NCBI GenBank assembly: GCA_020445605.1
Contig: JAGRGH010000024.1
Coordinates: forward strand, 1 to 53,210
DNA length: 53,210 bases
Direction: 5' to 3'
Source of the DNA: Chromatiales bacterium
GTDB lineage: Bacteria > Pseudomonadota > Gammaproteobacteria > JAGRGH01
Under the pieces are notes generated by a model, which worked only from the letters and a program-made list of their open reading frames with translations, did no database searches and had not been told where the DNA came from. The translations under genes and the position numbers were made by a program. Below, piece by piece: positions 53,111-53,210 of this stretch; within the stretch, counting starts at the first letter, position 1; each line of letters starts with the position of its first letter.

Positions 53111-53205
53111 AGGGCCCCTACGGTTCGATGTCTGTGTTGCGCCGCCTGCCAATGGAATGACCTTTGCCTTCACGACGCGCCTTGCCCTCGAACCGTAAGA
53201 GCCCT
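53111..53205. repeat. Second palindromic repeat, related to the element at 34044
   Basis: The arms TACGGTTCGA (53119-53128) and TCGAACCGTA (53188-53197) match perfectly, flanked by AGGGC / GCCCT (53111-53115, 53201-53205). The interior contains TCTGTGTTGCG (53131-53141) and CGCGCCTTG (53176-53184), both also present in the same order and at similar spacing in the 34044 element (34201-34211 and 34245-34253). It is probably a partial or diverged copy of the same repeat family. The window ends just after it. Confidence 0.6.
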
Positions 53206-53210
53206 CAGAA

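Overview
The window reads as chromosome of a GC-rich, chemolithotrophic, sulfur-oxidising gammaproteobacterium, probably of the Chromatiales/Ectothiorhodospiraceae type. That assignment is inference: it rests on sox genes lying beside an Acidithiobacillus-type sulfide:quinone reductase, proteobacterial nitrate assimilation genes, argA/argE pairing and dense gene packing. No rRNA, prophage, IS transposase or CRISPR array was seen. One tRNA-Met is cut by the left edge.

Layout. 1-2200: tRNA-Met 3' half, an unknown membrane protein, a small EamA protein and a tautomerase. 2419-9721: a minus-strand sulfur oxidation cluster, in transcription order a 62-codon unknown gene, soxX, soxA, a DUF302 protein, a monoheme, a diheme and a pentaheme cytochrome c, a periplasmic rhodanese and soxB. 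10001-13311: an NtrC-type regulator and its sensor kinase. A consensus sigma-54 promoter (9706-9721) lies between the regulator and the sox genes, which suggests this pair controls them. 13428-17988: a DMT transporter, an SGNH-fold protein, a membrane/spermidine synthase-like fusion and a surface protein with a CTERM-like tail.

18162-27017: nitrate assimilation on the minus strand, nrtA-nrtB-nrtD then nirB-nirD-nasA. Both groups have sigma-54 promoters. The nrtA leader carries a hexaloop hairpin followed by an intrinsic terminator, the layout of NasR-type (ANTAR) attenuation. 27185-28468: a rhodanese/metallo-beta-lactamase fusion. 28538-34046: a plus-strand operon of a CopD-like protein, mtnB, mtnD and mtnC, overlapping genes for a lipoprotein and a flavin monooxygenase, then an ODP-type metalloprotein. 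34044-34308: a near-palindromic repeat element.

34339-41763: a TauE exporter, a beta-helix protein, an SDR and membrane protein pair, and an overlapping EamA-argE-argA operon preceded by a possible leader peptide and terminator. 41921-44151: sqr, a small acidic unknown protein and a GNAT. 44586-49208: LemA, DUF2207 and a GGDEF/EAL protein. 49473-52976: a zinc-type uptake set (DUF2946-like protein, outer-membrane protein, binding protein, ABC-3 permease) without an ATPase. 53011-53205: two palindromic repeats, one sharing a core with the element at 34044.

Together the genes describe periplasmic thiosulfate and sulfide oxidation (SoxXA, SoxB, SQR, accessory cytochromes and rhodaneses), nitrate as nitrogen source, methionine salvage, arginine synthesis and metal uptake. 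soxYZ and soxCD are not in the window and would have to lie elsewhere.
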